Notes under the pieces: model-generated | Seen by the model: the letters and a program-made list of their open reading frames with translations, nothing else | What the model was told of the DNA's origin: nothing | The model's database searches: none | NCBI GenBank assembly: GCA_003517945.1 | Contig: DOZP01000089.1 | Span: 1 to 6,144, forward strand | DNA from: Porphyromonadaceae bacterium | Lineage (GTDB): Bacteria > Bacteroidota > Bacteroidia > Bacteroidales > Tannerellaceae | Length of the DNA: 6,144 nt | Direction: 5' to 3' | Made by a program: the position numbers and the translations under genes | In this document: one piece after another, positions 5,453-6,144 of the stretch | How positions within the stretch are numbered: position 1 is the first letter of the stretch | How the letters are laid out: every line of letters starts with the position of its first letter

Positions 5453-5476
5453 CCTTATAAAAATCTATTACCTTTG
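5447..5476 (+). promoter_or_regulatory. Bacteroidota-type promoter of the Lrp/AsnC-family gene
   Basis: TTTG at 5447-5450 and TACCTTTG at 5469-5476 match the Bacteroides promoter, with an 18-base spacer. The expected start near 5482-5486 leaves a leader of about 20 AT-rich bases before ATG 5505. The -33 box lies inside the 3' arm of the upstream terminator hairpin. Confidence 0.75.
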
Positions 5477-5504
5477 ATGTGTTAATAATATCAAAATAAC
5501 AATT

Positions 5505-5966
5505 ATGACAAAGATAGAATTAGATGAGCTGGATAAAAAAATCCTGAATTTAGTTGTCGACGATGCCCGTAAACCTTTTCTTGAAGTTGCACGGGAATGT
5601 AATGTATCCGGCGCGGCTATCCATCAACGCATACAGAAACTAACAAATGCAGGTATAATAAAGGGATCCGAATTTATACTGGATAATGAAAAAATAGGAT
5701 ATGAGACATGTGCATACATGGGCATATACCTTAAAAATCCGGAGCAATTTCCGGATGTAACCGCTTCCCTGATGAAAATTCCTGAAGTAGTTGAATGTCA
5801 TTATACAACAGGTCAATATGATCTGTTCATAAAGATATATGCAAAAAATAACCAGCATCTATTAAATATCATACATAAAAAACTCCAACCGCTCGGTTTG
5901 TCACGTACGGAAACATTGATATCTTTTAAAGAAGCCTTTAAACGACACCTGCCTATTAGTGATTAA
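5505..5966 (+). CDS. Lrp/AsnC family transcriptional regulator
   Basis: Lrp/AsnC proteins are DNA-binding regulators whose oligomers respond to amino acids or related small molecules. At 153 residues it has the standard length. The N-terminal helix-turn-helix domain covers about 4-63: LDELDKKILNLVVDDARKPF, then the helix LEVARECNVS, then the recognition helix SGAAIHQRIQKLTNAGIIKG, ending in the expected IL-D-EK-GY stretch. The C-terminal RAM ligand-binding domain (about 68-146) includes IPEVVECHYTTGQYDLFIKI (92-111), with the conserved G103 and D106 near the effector pocket. It has its own promoter and stands alone, so it is not obviously part of the motor operon. Autoregulation is usual in the family, but I see no clear symmetric operator. 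The effector and target genes cannot be deduced from this window. Confidence 0.95.
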   Translation: MTKIELDELDKKILNLVVDDARKPFLEVARECNVSGAAIHQRIQKLTNAGIIKGSEFILDNEKIGYETCAYMGIYLKNPEQFPDVTASLMKIPEVVECHYTTGQYDLFIKIYAKNNQHLLNIIHKKLQPLGLSRTETLISFKEAFKRHLPISD

Positions 5967-5975
5967 AAAAAATGT

Positions 5976-5988
5976 AGGACACAGTCCT
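5976..5988 (+). repeat. Small hairpin AGGAC-ACA-GTCCT after the regulator gene
   Basis: A perfect 5-bp stem with a 3-base loop begins 10 bases after the stop codon, preceded by an A-run (5965-5972) on the + strand. Read on the - strand, the A-run gives eight T after the hairpin, so it would better terminate transcription coming from the right. Confidence 0.4.
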
Positions 5989-6041
5989 TCCGGAATAACC
6001 ATTCAGATTTCATAGAAGCAAGATATTGGGAGAGAAGGAGT

Positions 6042-6065
6042 GAAAGTTGGACTAATGTAACTTTC
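6042..6065 (+). repeat. Inverted repeat GAAAGTT / AACTTTC
   Basis: GAAAGTT (6042-6048) pairs perfectly with AACTTTC (6059-6065) across a 10-base loop. There is no T-run after it, and no gene is seen here. It could be a processed 3' end structure, a protein site, or chance. Confidence 0.35.
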
Positions 6066-6083
6066 TTAATTTAAAGCACTAAA

Positions 6084-6119
6084 AAAAGAGGCTATTCCAA
6101 AGTAGGATCAGCCTCTTTT
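6084..6119 (+). terminator. Strong, probably bidirectional terminator
   Basis: AAAAGAGGCT (6084-6093) pairs perfectly over 10 bp with AGCCTCTTTT (6110-6119), around a 16-base loop that contains a further TCC/GGA pairing. An A-run precedes the stem and T-rich DNA follows, so it could stop transcription from either side. It lies 117 bases after the Lrp/AsnC stop and is the most likely end of that transcript. Confidence 0.75.
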
Positions 6120-6121
6120 AT

Positions 6122-6137
6122 TAAGTTTCAAAACTTA
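6122..6137 (+). repeat. Near-perfect palindrome TAAGTTT-CA-AAACTTA
   Basis: Two 7-base arms are separated by CA, directly after the terminator and close to the window edge. A 16-base compact inverted repeat upstream of whatever lies to the right could be an operator for a dimeric regulator, but the neighbouring gene is not visible. Confidence 0.35.
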
Positions 6138-6144
6138 CGTTATT

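Noticed and set aside
5963..6013. 16-codon - strand open frame after the regulator gene
   Set aside because: It is very short, contains a hairpin and ends in an A/T run, with nothing to support translation.
6058..6065. TAACTTTC as a possible -7 box for a gene to the right
   Set aside because: The last base mismatches the consensus, there is no TTTG at the right distance upstream, and a strong terminator lies directly downstream.

Overview
The window looks like a chromosomal housekeeping segment from a Bacteroidota species, most likely of the order Bacteroidales. Three things in the sequence support this. Two upstream regions carry the Bacteroides-type promoter (TTTG, about 18-19 bases, TAnnTTTG), and leaders are A/T-rich with no clear Shine-Dalgarno sequence. 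The TonB protein has the compact layout typical of this phylum: MEIKK start, one membrane anchor, polyproline plus acidic linker, TonB C-terminal domain. The energising genes have the order exbB, small membrane protein, exbD, exbD. All recognised protein genes and the tRNA are on the + strand. No insertion sequence, integrase, CRISPR array or phage gene is visible.

Layout. Positions 1-114 hold the 3' end of a TonB-family gene. A second, full-length TonB paralogue (214-909) follows with its own near-perfect promoter (142-172) and a strong terminator (934-963). Next is a two-gene unit of a trans-type polyprenyl diphosphate synthase (982-1959) and a TatD-family metal-dependent hydrolase (1970-2770). 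A tRNA-Ser with anticodon GGA (2902-2989) follows, probably from its own promoter. Then comes a tight four-gene operon: an ExbB/TolQ/MotA-family channel subunit with a signal peptide (3071-3805), an unrecognised four-helix membrane protein (3812-4291), and two divergent ExbD/TolR-family subunits (4311-4907 and 4916-5383). It closes with a hairpin at 5426-5452. A gene for an Lrp/AsnC-family regulator (5505-5966) follows with its own promoter, whose -33 box lies inside that hairpin. The last 178 bases are non-coding and hold several hairpins, including a convincing terminator (6084-6119).

How the genes fit together. ExbB and ExbD form the inner-membrane motor that uses the proton gradient. TonB carries that energy to outer-membrane TonB-dependent transporters such as SusC-type porins. 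The two TonB genes and the ExbB/ExbD/ExbD operon are within 3 kb of each other, so this is probably a core energising locus with two TonB arms and two ExbD types.

The most interesting points are in the motor operon. By eye alignment, the ExbB protein has Val (next to Lys) where E. coli ExbB has the conserved membrane glutamate E176, although both pore-lining threonines are kept. A four-helix protein of unknown function is built into the same operon. The first ExbD has a long insertion and a C-terminal extension. Together these suggest a Bacteroidota-specific variant of the Ton motor rather than a wholly new system.
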